Positions 44,551-53,295 of a stretch of DNA of 64,000 nt are shown one piece after another. The position numbers were made by a program, and so were the translations under genes. Source of the stretch: a bacterium (lineage in GTDB: Bacteria > Bacillota > Clostridia > Lachnospirales > Lachnospiraceae). Positions within the stretch are counted from its first letter, which is position 1. Each line of letters begins with the position of its first letter. Where the stretch lies: positions 1 through 64,000 of the forward strand of contig JAMPCE010000004.1 of the NCBI GenBank assembly GCA_023666335.1, written 5' to 3'. The notes beneath the pieces were generated by a model that worked only from the letters and a program-made list of their open reading frames with translations, was not told the origin of the DNA and did not search any database.

Positions 44551-45324
44551 TTACCCCCGATCCGCCGCCGCTTTGATCTCGCCATACGCAGGATACTTCC
44601 GATAAAAATACTCCGCCAGCACCTCCATCAATTCAAAATCATCCTCGCTGTCGATATCCAGTATCCCCGTATCTTTCATCTGCCACACGACCTCATTTCT
44701 GGGCAGGACACGTTCCGACAGGGTATACGCCCTCCGGTAAGCATAAATCGACGCATTCATGTCATAGCAGACCGGGCACTGCTGTCTCGTCGTAAATCCC
44801 GTCTGCATCACGGTATGAAAATATCCGTCGTCCCCCTCCGCGACCATATTGAAATAGGGCGATCTGCGGGAAGACGTCACACTGTATGCAATATCCGCAC
44901 CCGCATCCTGCAAAAGCGTCTCAAGCGTCCCCCTGATGTCGCCCGCCGTGCGCAGGGGCGAAGTGAGATCCAGATCGATCACTACATCATATACCTTTTT
45001 TGTCTTTTCTTCACATTTGATCAGCGTATCTCTTATGACGTCTTTTTTGGACACGGTATCCCCTGCCAGTTCCTCCGCCCGCGGAATATAAACATACGCC
45101 GTCTGCATCCTGTCCATCTGCTGTACCAGCAGTTCGCTGTCGGTATTGACCGCAAGAGTCATTTCTCCGTATGCACTCTGATAGCGTTTCCGAAACAATT
45201 CATATGCCGCCAACGTATACGCCGCCAGCGGCTTACCGCAGAATATTTTCGTATTTTTCCCTTTGACGCCCTTTGACCCCGCTCTGGCGCACACGGTAAA
45301 TAAAAGACTGCTTTCGTTTTTCAT
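44551..45324 (-). CDS. legF: CMP-nonulosonate cytidylyltransferase (NeuA/LegF)
   Basis: 257 residues with the NeuA signature ARAGSKGVKGKN (13-24), FCGKPLAAYT, DLDLTSPLR and the late DIDSEDDFE that binds metal. It activates a nonulosonic acid with CTP to the CMP-sugar used by a transferase. It is coupled to the oxidoreductase gene upstream by a 4-nt overlap. With LegB, LegG and LegI in the same cluster, a legionaminate-like sugar is more likely than sialic acid, but substrate choice cannot be read directly. Confidence 0.88.
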   Translation of the reverse strand: MKNESSLLFTVCARAGSKGVKGKNTKIFCGKPLAAYTLAAYELFRKRYQSAYGEMTLAVNTDSELLVQQMDRMQTAYVYIPRAEELAGDTVSKKDVIRDTLIKCEEKTKKVYDVVIDLDLTSPLRTAGDIRGTLETLLQDAGADIAYSVTSSRRSPYFNMVAEGDDGYFHTVMQTGFTTRQQCPVCYDMNASIYAYRRAYTLSERVLPRNEVVWQMKDTGILDIDSEDDFELMEVLAEYFYRKYPAYGEIKAAADRG

Positions 45325-46262
45325 GCTCTGCCCTCCGCAAGCATCAGTGTTTTCATCGCTTCCATGACCGTATTGTCATTCTCACACACACCGTTTATGA
45401 TATCAAAAAAATGGGCGATCTCTCTCTGCTGATAAGCATCTCTTTCCTCTGACAAAACGATATCTTCTCCGGATCCGCCGAAACGGATTCTGCCGCTTCG
45501 CAGATCCGCCGTGACGGCCTCCGCAGGAAGAAAAATCTCCAGACATCTCTTTTCCTCCCTGCCGAAATAATCCAGATGCAGCTCATAGACCCTGTTTTCG
45601 GAATATCCCATATAGACGGCAATATCTTCACTGTCGATCTCCAGTGCGGAAACTTTCTTTCGGATACTCTCCACATGATCCGGTCTGCCAAACAGCCATG
45701 CCAGATAATCCCACTCATGGATCAGGTCGATTGCCACACCGCCGCCCATCGCCTTATGGGCGCTGTAAGTGTTTCGATAATCCACGCCCGGACGCCAGTT
45801 CGGCAGATAGGTAGAGCAGACTGCGCGCACAGCGTAAGCCGCGCCGCAATCAACATGCTCTTTCACATATTGCAGCGTCTTCGTGTAGCGCAGAGGACAC
45901 GCCACATAGCAGATCAAGTCTTGGGAAAGCGTGCTGAAATCCCAGCCTGCATCGCTGACCACCGGCTTTTCGATAAACATGCTTTTCGTGCAATGCTGAT
46001 ATTTTTGGATGCACGCTCCATGTTCTGCGGTCGGATTCGTGATAAAAATGATATCATAGTCGCGCGGGATCTCCTCCTCGTAGGTATACTGTGCGCTGAT
46101 ATACTGCGCAAGATGCTTGTCCAAAGGCGCCCCCTCGCCGCTTCTGACCGCATCGATCCGGAATGTGCAGCCATGCTCCTGTAGATAACGTACCGTATTG
46201 CGCAAATGCCGCTTCCCGATGGATCCGAGTCCGCAGAACGCGATCTTATAATTTCTGTCCAT
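45321..46262 (-). CDS. Gfo/Idh/MocA-family oxidoreductase in the nonulosonate module
   Basis: 313 residues with GLGSIGKRHLRNT (11-23), TNPTAEH, EKPVVSD and AMGGGVAIDLIHEWDYL. The overall pattern is close to the protein at 46266 and to that at 30311, giving three related enzymes besides WbpB. It lies between the CMP-sugar synthetase and a second Gfo/Idh gene, so the pair may epimerise or oxidise a nonulosonate precursor. The substrate is unknown. Confidence 0.82.
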   Translation of the reverse strand: MDRNYKIAFCGLGSIGKRHLRNTVRYLQEHGCTFRIDAVRSGEGAPLDKHLAQYISAQYTYEEEIPRDYDIIFITNPTAEHGACIQKYQHCTKSMFIEKPVVSDAGWDFSTLSQDLICYVACPLRYTKTLQYVKEHVDCGAAYAVRAVCSTYLPNWRPGVDYRNTYSAHKAMGGGVAIDLIHEWDYLAWLFGRPDHVESIRKKVSALEIDSEDIAVYMGYSENRVYELHLDYFGREEKRCLEIFLPAEAVTADLRSGRIRFGGSGEDIVLSEERDAYQQREIAHFFDIINGVCENDNTVMEAMKTLMLAEGRA

Positions 46263-46265
46263 ATG

Positions 46266-47246
46266 CTATTCCTCTATCCTGTCGATCAGTGCCAGCGTTT
46301 TCTTATCCTGCTCAAAATCGTATGCGGGAACCGTCCCGTCCTTTATCTGCGCAAAAAAAGCCTCGATCTCATGCAGATAACTGTTCTCTATAATGAACCT
46401 GTCGTACCCCTCTCTGTGCTCGACCCTGTCATATAAGCTGACCGCTATTTCTTCTTTGCGCTCATAATCATAATAGCGCAGGCTTTCCGGTGTTCCGTTC
46501 CACGACAGATACAATTTCTCCGAAAAGACCTCAAGGTTTCTCACCGCTTTCCTTGACACCACATCCACCGCCAGAGAGCCATGTGCACCGTTCGCATGCT
46601 CCAGCAAAACCTGATAGCTGTCCGGATAATCGATCTGCAATTCAGTATTTTTCCCTTTTACCACATACATCCGCCGCACCGCGCCAAATATATGGAGCAG
46701 CCAGGGCAGCTCGATCGCAAACAACTCCCTGCATCCGTTCGTGCGCTTATCACCCACGAAATAATCCCTGTAATTTTCCCAGGGATGCCAGTCCGGCAGA
46801 TATTGTCCGACATGATACTGATAGCTGACCGCACCGCCGCTCTCACGAACCATGCGGTCGATATAACCGATCTCTTCCCGATACAGAAACGTAGAAGACA
46901 AGAAAAGAACTTTCCCGTGTTCTTTTGCCAATCTTATATTTTCCTCATAGCCGTCCGAAACCAGATTGAGCTCCGTAAAAACGTGCATATGCAGATTCAG
47001 GCAAGTGCGGATCAGATCGCTGTGAGACAGCGGCGAAGTACATACAAAAGCGCAGTCATATTCGCATTCCCGCACATTCTCCATACTGTCCGACGTCCTG
47101 ATATCGCACGCACTCTCCGCCTGCTTTCTTCTCTCTTCGGAAGTATCGATACCACATATTTCAATCATCGGATCATACTGTCTGATCAGGCGGATTCTTC
47201 TCCGCCCCATAGAACCGAGACCGATCACGATCACTCTCATAGCCAT
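46266..47246 (-). CDS. Gfo/Idh/MocA-family oxidoreductase, second of a pair
   Basis: 326 residues from the ATG at 47246, which has AAAGGTAAGG just upstream; the frame could extend to 47282 into the end of the LegG gene. NAD(P)-binding GLGSMGRRRIRLI is at about 8-20, TSPLSHSD follows, and the conserved EKP motif is altered to TELNLVSD, so the usual catalytic lysine is missing. This suggests a changed reaction or a regulatory subunit of the enzyme encoded next. Confidence 0.78.
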   Translation of the reverse strand: MAMRVIVIGLGSMGRRRIRLIRQYDPMIEICGIDTSEERRKQAESACDIRTSDSMENVRECEYDCAFVCTSPLSHSDLIRTCLNLHMHVFTELNLVSDGYEENIRLAKEHGKVLFLSSTFLYREEIGYIDRMVRESGGAVSYQYHVGQYLPDWHPWENYRDYFVGDKRTNGCRELFAIELPWLLHIFGAVRRMYVVKGKNTELQIDYPDSYQVLLEHANGAHGSLAVDVVSRKAVRNLEVFSEKLYLSWNGTPESLRYYDYERKEEIAVSLYDRVEHREGYDRFIIENSYLHEIEAFFAQIKDGTVPAYDFEQDKKTLALIDRIEE

Positions 47247-47268
47247 ACCCTTACCTTTGTACAAAACT

Positions 47269-48447
47269 TTACCCGATGTCATAAAACTTTTTCTTCAAAT
47301 CAATCTGTGCTCCGCTTTCTCCCAGCATATATTCACGAATGCGGTCGGCGATCGCTTCCGAAGGACGTATCTTTTCTCTTTGATGCAGCGACAGTTCCTT
47401 CGCCATTCCGCTGCGAAATTCACTCGTCTGCGTCCGTTTCATCGCCGCCACGATCTCCTCCGTGCAGGGCTTACAGTTTACGATGCTTGCCTCCTGTATC
47501 CTTCCCCGCTGCCTGTCTCCGATATTGACCGTAGGAACCCCCATCACCGGCGCCTCTGAGATTCCGCTGGAAGAATTTCCGATTACCATAGAACAGTATT
47601 TCATAGCGGACAAATACCGCATCATGCCCAGCGATTCCGTCAAATAAACGCTCTGCCTGTGGGACTGCGCATACGCTTCCAGACACGCATTGATCTTTCT
47701 GCCGCCCGCATCCGCATTTGCTTTGGTGATCAGATACCGATATTCCGTCATCCGATCCAATGCCTTTAACAATTCCTGAACCTGCGCGATTCCGTCACCC
47801 TCCTCCAATGTGACCGGATGAAATGTGACCAGACAGTAACGCTCTCCCAACTGAAATCGGATATCCGCTTCCAGCTCTGCCAGCGAAAGCCGCTTTCCAT
47901 ACAGAATATTTTCGGTTCCGAGCGCACCGACGCAAAAAACTCTCTCCGGCTGTTCCCCCAGCTGGATCACCCGTCTGCGATACGCTTCCCTGCTCGTAAA
48001 ATGCAGGAAACTCATCTTCGTGATACTGTGCCGGATCGCATCGTCGATCGCACCCTCCGTCACCTCTCCACCGTGAATATGCGCGATCGGGATCTGTGCA
48101 TTCATCGCCGCGATGCAGACCGCCATCGTCTCATAGCGGTCTCCCAATACGATCAGCAAATCCTGCCTGTTCTCCGCAAAAAAATGCCCGAAGCTGACCA
48201 ACGCCTGCGCCATCGTCTCAGACACGCCGACTGCGCTGCCGTCCTGCGATAAAATCGGGATCTTCGCGGCAATCGGAATACCGTCGTTCTCGATCTCCCG
48301 ATAAGTTTCGCCAAACGCCTGATCCAGGTGCATCCCGGTCACGGCAACGTTTACGCGAAATTCAGGTTCCTGCTGTAACCGCAATATTAAATTTTTTAAA
48401 AGACCGTACTCGGCTCTTGTTGCCGTAAGGACGCACAGATTTTTCAT
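47269..48447 (-). CDS. legG: Hydrolysing UDP-sugar 2-epimerase (NeuC/LegG)
   Basis: 392 residues with the NeuC/WecB pattern: TATRAEYGLL (8-17), GDRYETM, HIHGGEVTEGAIDDA, VTFHPVTLE and GNSSSGISEAP near 290. It removes the nucleotide and inverts C2 to release a free ManNAc-type sugar, here probably 2,4-diacetamido-2,4,6-trideoxymannose for LegI. Its start overlaps the LegI stop by 4 nt, so the two are coupled. Confidence 0.9.
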   Translation of the reverse strand: MKNLCVLTATRAEYGLLKNLILRLQQEPEFRVNVAVTGMHLDQAFGETYREIENDGIPIAAKIPILSQDGSAVGVSETMAQALVSFGHFFAENRQDLLIVLGDRYETMAVCIAAMNAQIPIAHIHGGEVTEGAIDDAIRHSITKMSFLHFTSREAYRRRVIQLGEQPERVFCVGALGTENILYGKRLSLAELEADIRFQLGERYCLVTFHPVTLEEGDGIAQVQELLKALDRMTEYRYLITKANADAGGRKINACLEAYAQSHRQSVYLTESLGMMRYLSAMKYCSMVIGNSSSGISEAPVMGVPTVNIGDRQRGRIQEASIVNCKPCTEEIVAAMKRTQTSEFRSGMAKELSLHQREKIRPSEAIADRIREYMLGESGAQIDLKKKFYDIG

Positions 48448-49448
48448 AAATACCCCCTGATCAGTTCATCCTCCTCATAATCCCTGTCCGCCGCCGTCCC
48501 GATCACTTCATTCCAGCGCATGGGAGAAATGCCGCTGCCCGGTCGTTTCGTGGTCAGATTCTCCTCCGTAAACATCTCGCCCTTATGAATCGCTCTCTGC
48601 GCCACGATACTCTTGCGTGCCACATCACGGTTCTTGATTTCCGAAGCCGAGGGACGCTTGATCCCATCACCCATAGCAGTCTCAATATTGCGGATTGCCT
48701 GCACCATCGCGCGCAGTTCCTCCGGCTCAAGGCTTGCCTTGTGATCCGGTCCCTCCATATTGCGGTCCAGCGTAAAATGCTTTTCGATCACGACCGCGCC
48801 CATAGCCGCAGCAGCGATCGGCACTTCGATGCCCTGTGTGTGGTCAGAGTAGCCTACAGGCAGTCCCAGCTCCTCCCGCAAGGTACACATGGCTCTTAAA
48901 TTGACGTCCGACATGGGCGTTGGATATTCCGTATTGCAATGCAGCAGGGTGATCTCTCTGCTTCCGTTCTCTTGTAACACCCGAACCGCATCTTTCACTT
49001 CCTGCATTTCACACATTCCGGTAGACAGGATAACAGGCTTGCCGCTTCTGCCGATTTCCCGCAAATAGGGGTAATTTGTGATCTCTCCGGAGGGAACTTT
49101 CCACAGCGCAACCAGATTTTCCAAAAAATGAATGCTGTCGATATCAAACGGCGTAGACAGAAATTGGATGCCCCGATCGGCGCAGAACTCCGCCAGTTCC
49201 CGGTGCATCGACTCTGTCAGTTCCAGCTTTCGCAGCATCTCATACTGAGACTCCTGCTTGTCCGCAGCGTTTTCCAGCTGATAGTCCGCTTTGCGCGCAT
49301 CCTTCCGCACCAGATGATCCGCCTGAAAGGTCTGAAACTTTACCGCGTCTGCTCCGGCTTCTGCCGCAGCATCTATCATTTTCTTTGCCGTTTCCAAACT
49401 TCCGTTATGATTTACGCCCGCTTCCGCTATCACAAATATCTTACTCAT
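48444..49448 (-). CDS. legI: Nonulosonate synthase with SAF domain (NeuB/LegI)
   Basis: A 334-residue full-length NeuB: barrel domain 1-265 (IAEAGVNHNGS, VKFQTFQ, STGMCEM, HCNTEYP, GYSDHT, EKHFTLDR) and a C-terminal SAF domain about 277-334 (SIVAQRAIHKGE, KRPGSGISP). It condenses PEP with a 6-deoxy diacetamido sugar or ManNAc. Stop/start overlaps link it to LegG downstream and to the acyltransferase upstream. The SAF domain is what the paralogue at 34066 lacks. Confidence 0.9.
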   Translation of the reverse strand: MSKIFVIAEAGVNHNGSLETAKKMIDAAAEAGADAVKFQTFQADHLVRKDARKADYQLENAADKQESQYEMLRKLELTESMHRELAEFCADRGIQFLSTPFDIDSIHFLENLVALWKVPSGEITNYPYLREIGRSGKPVILSTGMCEMQEVKDAVRVLQENGSREITLLHCNTEYPTPMSDVNLRAMCTLREELGLPVGYSDHTQGIEVPIAAAAMGAVVIEKHFTLDRNMEGPDHKASLEPEELRAMVQAIRNIETAMGDGIKRPSASEIKNRDVARKSIVAQRAIHKGEMFTEENLTTKRPGSGISPMRWNEVIGTAADRDYEEDELIRGYL

Positions 49449-50089
49449 TCCAGACTCCTTGTCCGCCTTGTATTCATCTCATATACCATCTCATGATCCC
49501 GAATGCTTTTCCGCAATGTCATGCCCGCCGCGACAATACATCCGTCCCCGACTGTAATCCCCTGGATGAGCGTAGAACCCGCCCCTACAAAGGTGTTGCT
49601 TCCGACAGTGACACCGCCGCACAGAACCGATCCGACGGAAATATGACTGAAATCTCCCACCCGACACTCATGCTCGATCAGCGCACCGCTGTTGATAATG
49701 CACATGCTGCCAATTTTTGCATCCGCATTGAGCATTGCCAGTTTGCCGATAAAATTTCCCTCGCCTAGCCCTGCGTCTTCCGCCACGACCGCCGACGGAT
49801 CTATGATATTCGGCAGACGGAAACCGATCTGCTTCAATCTGTCATACAAACGATTCCGCACCGTTGACCCGCCCAGAAATCCTACCGTCACAAAAGCATT
49901 GCGGACGCCCTGCGCATAAAGCGCCGGAAGATTATCGTCTCCGCCGATTATCTCATATCCCTTATAACATACTTTTCCGCGCTCTTCTTTATCCAAAAAA
50001 CCGATGATTTTATATTCGCCCTGCCGTTTAATGCAGTCGATCACGCTTTTGGCATGACCGCCAGCTCCCAGTAAAATAATGTCTTCCAT
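49445..50089 (-). CDS. NeuD/PglD-like sugar O- or N-acyltransferase
   Basis: 214 residues from the ATG at 50089; the longer frame overlaps the GT2 gene. The N-terminal Rossmann-like half begins LLGAGGHAKSVID (6-18) and the C-terminal left-handed beta-helix has repeats such as IGSMCIINSGALIEHE and VGAGSTLIQGITVG. The His of IEHE is the likely catalytic base. In nonulosonate clusters this family acetylates either the 4-amino sugar (LegH/PglD role) or the finished acid (NeuD role). Both fit here. Confidence 0.85.
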   Translation of the reverse strand: MEDIILLGAGGHAKSVIDCIKRQGEYKIIGFLDKEERGKVCYKGYEIIGGDDNLPALYAQGVRNAFVTVGFLGGSTVRNRLYDRLKQIGFRLPNIIDPSAVVAEDAGLGEGNFIGKLAMLNADAKIGSMCIINSGALIEHECRVGDFSHISVGSVLCGGVTVGSNTFVGAGSTLIQGITVGDGCIVAAGMTLRKSIRDHEMVYEMNTRRTRSLE

Positions 50090-50105
50090 GCAATTTCTCT
50101 GCCTT

Positions 50106-51017
50106 TCAATCATACTCCGACTTTCCGAATTTCTTCCTGCTATAATCCGCAATCCCCCTGCACGTCGCGCGCACGAGTTCTTTCTTTCCCCGCAGCAGCC
50201 ACAGCGCGCAGCACGCAGTCCTGTTTACCGCATAATAAAGCAGAAAAAGCGGATATCTTGCCCCCAGATGCAGTCTGCTGCACAAAAGCCAGTTGCGGGC
50301 AATGTAATAGGCGCAGAGCGCACTGTCCGCTCCTCCGGAACCGGCGCCGACTTTATGATAGACTACGCCGCGTGGGCAGTAGTAAATCGCAATCCCCGCC
50401 TTTTGCAGGCGGAAGCAATACTCCGTATCTTCATAATACAGGAAAAACTGCTCGTCGAGAAGCCCCGCCCGTTTGATCACCGTTTTCGGCAGTAAGAGAC
50501 AGCATCCCGTAGCAAAGCCGATCCGGCGCTCTTCGTCAAACTGCCCTGCATCTTTCTGATCCAGTCCGATGTGACGCACTTTACGGATTACCGGCGATAC
50601 TTCTCCTCCCGCCGACCAGAGCACGTCGCGCCTGTCGCTGTAACAGATCTTTGGCGCGATCACACTGTGCGGATGTCTGTCCGCGCACGCCAGAAGTTCC
50701 GAAAGCAGGCTTTCCCCCGCCTCCGTGTCGTTGTTGAGGAGCAGGACGTGATCGGCTCCCCACGCAAGCGCCCGGCGGATCCCGACATTATTGGCGTAGG
50801 AAAATCCGTAATTATCGTCGAGCAGGATCATCTCGACGCGGGAATCCCCGCCGAACTGTTCCGCTATGACCTGCATGGAATCATCCTGCGAGGCGTTGTC
50901 CACCATGATGATCTTCTTTTCAAACGCACCCTGCTGTTGCAAGAGCGACTTGATACATGCCACATTATATTGTTTTCCGTTATAGTTTACCAGAATGACT
51001 GCAAGTTTCATTGTCAT
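50106..51017 (-). CDS. GT2 glycosyltransferase (rhamnosyltransferase-like)
   Basis: 303 residues from the ATG at 51017, which has GGAG 8 nt upstream. GT-A domain: VILVNYNGK (about 7-15), VDNASQDDS, LLLNNDTEAG as the DxD-type site and FLYYEDTEYCFR near 195. No TM helix except a weak hydrophobic stretch near the C-terminus. It resembles WbbL-like transferases. It overlaps the GT4 gene upstream by 4 nt. Confidence 0.85.
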   Translation of the reverse strand: MTMKLAVILVNYNGKQYNVACIKSLLQQQGAFEKKIIMVDNASQDDSMQVIAEQFGGDSRVEMILLDDNYGFSYANNVGIRRALAWGADHVLLLNNDTEAGESLLSELLACADRHPHSVIAPKICYSDRRDVLWSAGGEVSPVIRKVRHIGLDQKDAGQFDEERRIGFATGCCLLLPKTVIKRAGLLDEQFFLYYEDTEYCFRLQKAGIAIYYCPRGVVYHKVGAGSGGADSALCAYYIARNWLLCSRLHLGARYPLFLLYYAVNRTACCALWLLRGKKELVRATCRGIADYSRKKFGKSEYD

Positions 51018-52129
51018 GCAAAGATCTCCGATAATACCCTGTAATATTTTTCCGTCAGCTTCCTCTGATCGTAAACCGAAAAATCCATCTCGGCGATCCG
51101 ATCGACCTGCCTCTGCATAACGCGAATCCACTCCTCCGCATCATAGGGATCTTTCACATAATTCGCCCTGCCCTGCGTGACTTCCGGAATAGAAGCCTTA
51201 TCCGTCGTGATCACCACCGCGCCAAAGAGCATCGCCTCCACCGGCGGCATACCGAAGCCTTCAAACACGCTGGGAAACAGGAACGCACGGCAGTTTTGAT
51301 ACAGCGTGTTGCGCTCCGCATTCTCCACAAACCCCGTAAGGGTCACAACATCTGTCAGGTCTTTCTCTCTGATCTCCCGCTCCAGCGCCTCTCTCCCTTT
51401 TCCGTTCACGCCGGACAATACTAATCTGCACGGCAGATCGATCCGTTCTTTCTTGATGCGCTCCATCACCGCAAGGAGCGTATCGAGATTTTTGTGAGGA
51501 ATCATCTGTGATACCGTATAATAATATTCGTTTTTGCGTATATCATATTTCTCTGCAAGCTGCGCAAAGGAGACCGTCTCCTCCCGATCGACCGTGATCG
51601 GATTATAGATCGTCGTGATCCGGTCGGCATTCACACGGTATCTCGCCAGAATATCGTCCCGCACCCATTCGGATATCGCGATCAGATGCGCCGAACAGTG
51701 CGTATCGAGCCACCAGCACAGTTTTGAGTAGGCGATCTCATGAAAAGGATGATACGCCGGATAATGCGCCGCCTGTAGATCGTGGATCACATTCACATAG
51801 GTAATGCCTCCGTTCAAAAGCGTCCTGCAATATACCGGCGTAAAACATTTCCGAATGCCGTGTTTTCGCAGGAAACGGTTCTGCCGGAAAAACTGCCACA
51901 GGATCCGTCCCGCTATATCCGCGGAAACCACCTCCGTCTCCAAAAGATCGATCCGCTCATCCTGCGCATAATGCCGAAACGTCTCCCGATTATCTTTCGA
52001 CACCATCAGGGAAAGATGAAAAGGCTCCTCCAATTGCAGAAAACCGTCCAGCAGATTCCGAATATAAAATTCCGTGCCGCCCACCTGTTTCGGGCGAAGC
52101 CACAGCAGATCCACCGCAATGTCAAGCAT
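51014..52129 (-). CDS. GT4 glycosyltransferase
   Basis: 371 residues from the ATG at 52129 (AAAGG about 7 nt upstream; the extended frame runs into the DUF2304 gene). WLRPKQVGGTEFYI near the N-terminus, YTVSQMIPHKNLDTLL in the donor domain and FPSVFEGFGMPPVEAMLFGA (about 266-285) with the E-x7-E pair of retaining GT4 enzymes. It is soluble and probably adds a sugar to the lipid-linked unit. Confidence 0.88.
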   Translation of the reverse strand: MLDIAVDLLWLRPKQVGGTEFYIRNLLDGFLQLEEPFHLSLMVSKDNRETFRHYAQDERIDLLETEVVSADIAGRILWQFFRQNRFLRKHGIRKCFTPVYCRTLLNGGITYVNVIHDLQAAHYPAYHPFHEIAYSKLCWWLDTHCSAHLIAISEWVRDDILARYRVNADRITTIYNPITVDREETVSFAQLAEKYDIRKNEYYYTVSQMIPHKNLDTLLAVMERIKKERIDLPCRLVLSGVNGKGREALEREIREKDLTDVVTLTGFVENAERNTLYQNCRAFLFPSVFEGFGMPPVEAMLFGAVVITTDKASIPEVTQGRANYVKDPYDAEEWIRVMQRQVDRIAEMDFSVYDQRKLTEKYYRVLSEIFA

Positions 52130-52544
52130 CTGTCCGCCTTTCCCGATCCTGCCGCCCCGCCTCTTTGTCCTTTGCGGCATCTGCGGTCATCGCATTCCGC
52201 TCCAGTTCCCGCACCTTTTTATCCAGAATGGCCAGTTCCTGCGTCAGCGTTCTGATCTTGCTGTTCTGTCGGGACGCAATAGAAGTCAGCGAGAGCAGGA
52301 TCAGGATGATAAAGCCGATCATAAAGATAAACAGACCGTTCATATTATTCTGAATGCCAAATATATGAATGACTGCCACCAAAAGCTCCGGTATCGCCAC
52401 CAGAAGCCCCATCACAAGACCCGCCACCAGCCACAGCAGCGTATATTTGAGATTGAGCGCTTTCTGCTTCAGAAAATACAGGATCGCGATAAAGTAGCAG
52501 ATGATTGCAACGATCAGCGAAATTCTGAGTGTAGCAGGTATCAT
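52122..52544 (-). CDS. DUF2304-family small membrane protein
   Basis: 140 residues: three hydrophobic segments (about 5-24, 34-58, 70-90) followed by a coiled-coil tail rich in Glu and Lys (QELAILDKKVRELE). This matches the DUF2304 layout. Such proteins are typically encoded beside a GT2 of the dolichol-phosphate-mannose-synthase type, as here (52541), and are thought to help that enzyme at the membrane. It overlaps its neighbours on both sides. Confidence 0.82.
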   Translation of the reverse strand: MIPATLRISLIVAIICYFIAILYFLKQKALNLKYTLLWLVAGLVMGLLVAIPELLVAVIHIFGIQNNMNGLFIFMIGFIILILLSLTSIASRQNSKIRTLTQELAILDKKVRELERNAMTADAAKDKEAGRQDRERRTDA

Positions 52545-53293
52545 TGCCGCTTACCTCCTTTCGCAGGGTCCGTTTTCTTTGCTCTGCGCAGACCGTAGCT
52601 CATGCGGCAGATCAGGATTGCCAGCGTTACTTTTATCATATAATAGACGGATCTGCGGAAAGTAATGGAACTGACCCCGCCCTCTCTCGCCCGCATCTGT
52701 ACAGGCGCCTCGCATATCCTGCCACGGTGCATGATCGCGGAAACGATGGCCTCCGGCTCCGGATAATCCATCGGATAATCCCGACTGTAGATCTCAATAA
52801 ACCTTTTGTTCACGGCGCGGTAACCGCTGGTCACATCCTTGATCCGTTTTCCCGTGGTGAGCAGAATGAGAAAACTCAGGATATTGATGCCTGCTCTGCG
52901 CCCCGCAGAACTTTGAAAGCCTTCTCTTTCCAGGAAGCGGGAACCGATCACAATGTCGGCTTCATCCCTCCTGATCGGCTCGAGAATTTTTTCCAGATAA
53001 GCGGCGTCATGCTGCCCGTCCCCGTCCATCTGCACGGCGATCTCATAGCCGTTCTTTTTCGCATAGATATATCCCGCCTGCACCGCTCCGCCGATCCCCA
53101 TGTTGACCGGAAGATCCAGATATTGAAACTGCTCCTCCTGACAGATTCTTAACGTATCGTCCGTAGAGCCGTCATTCACGATCAGATAATCACACCAGGG
53201 CGCTTTCTCCTGCATATGCCTGACCACCTGCACGATATTTTCCGCCTCATTGTAGGCAGGTATGATAACCAGTACACTGCTCTTCTCTTTCAC
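52541..53293 (-). CDS. GT2, polyprenyl-phosphate sugar synthase-like
   Basis: 250 residues from a GTG at 53293. I prefer this start because GAGGAG lies 8 nt upstream, it follows the upstream stop by 2 nt and the protein then begins VKEKSSVLVIIPAYNE like its family; the ATG-type start at 53359 lies inside the upstream gene. Motifs are PAYNEAENI, NDGSTDDT, MDGDGQHD and GSRF. One hydrophobic segment near the C-terminus. It probably loads a sugar onto undecaprenyl phosphate, with the DUF2304 protein as partner and the membrane protein at 53296 as user. Confidence 0.87.
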   Translation of the reverse strand: MKEKSSVLVIIPAYNEAENIVQVVRHMQEKAPWCDYLIVNDGSTDDTLRICQEEQFQYLDLPVNMGIGGAVQAGYIYAKKNGYEIAVQMDGDGQHDAAYLEKILEPIRRDEADIVIGSRFLEREGFQSSAGRRAGINILSFLILLTTGKRIKDVTSGYRAVNKRFIEIYSRDYPMDYPEPEAIVSAIMHRGRICEAPVQMRAREGGVSSITFRRSVYYMIKVTLAILICRMSYGLRRAKKTDPAKGGKRQ

Positions 53294-53295
53294 CG

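Noticed and set aside
43935..44576. Long plus-strand open frames antiparallel to glycan genes (this one 213 residues; others near 33027, 46581, 55402 and 61312)
   Set aside because: They mirror real genes on the minus strand, have no ribosome sites, and read as low-complexity His/Arg/Ile-rich shadows without family motifs.
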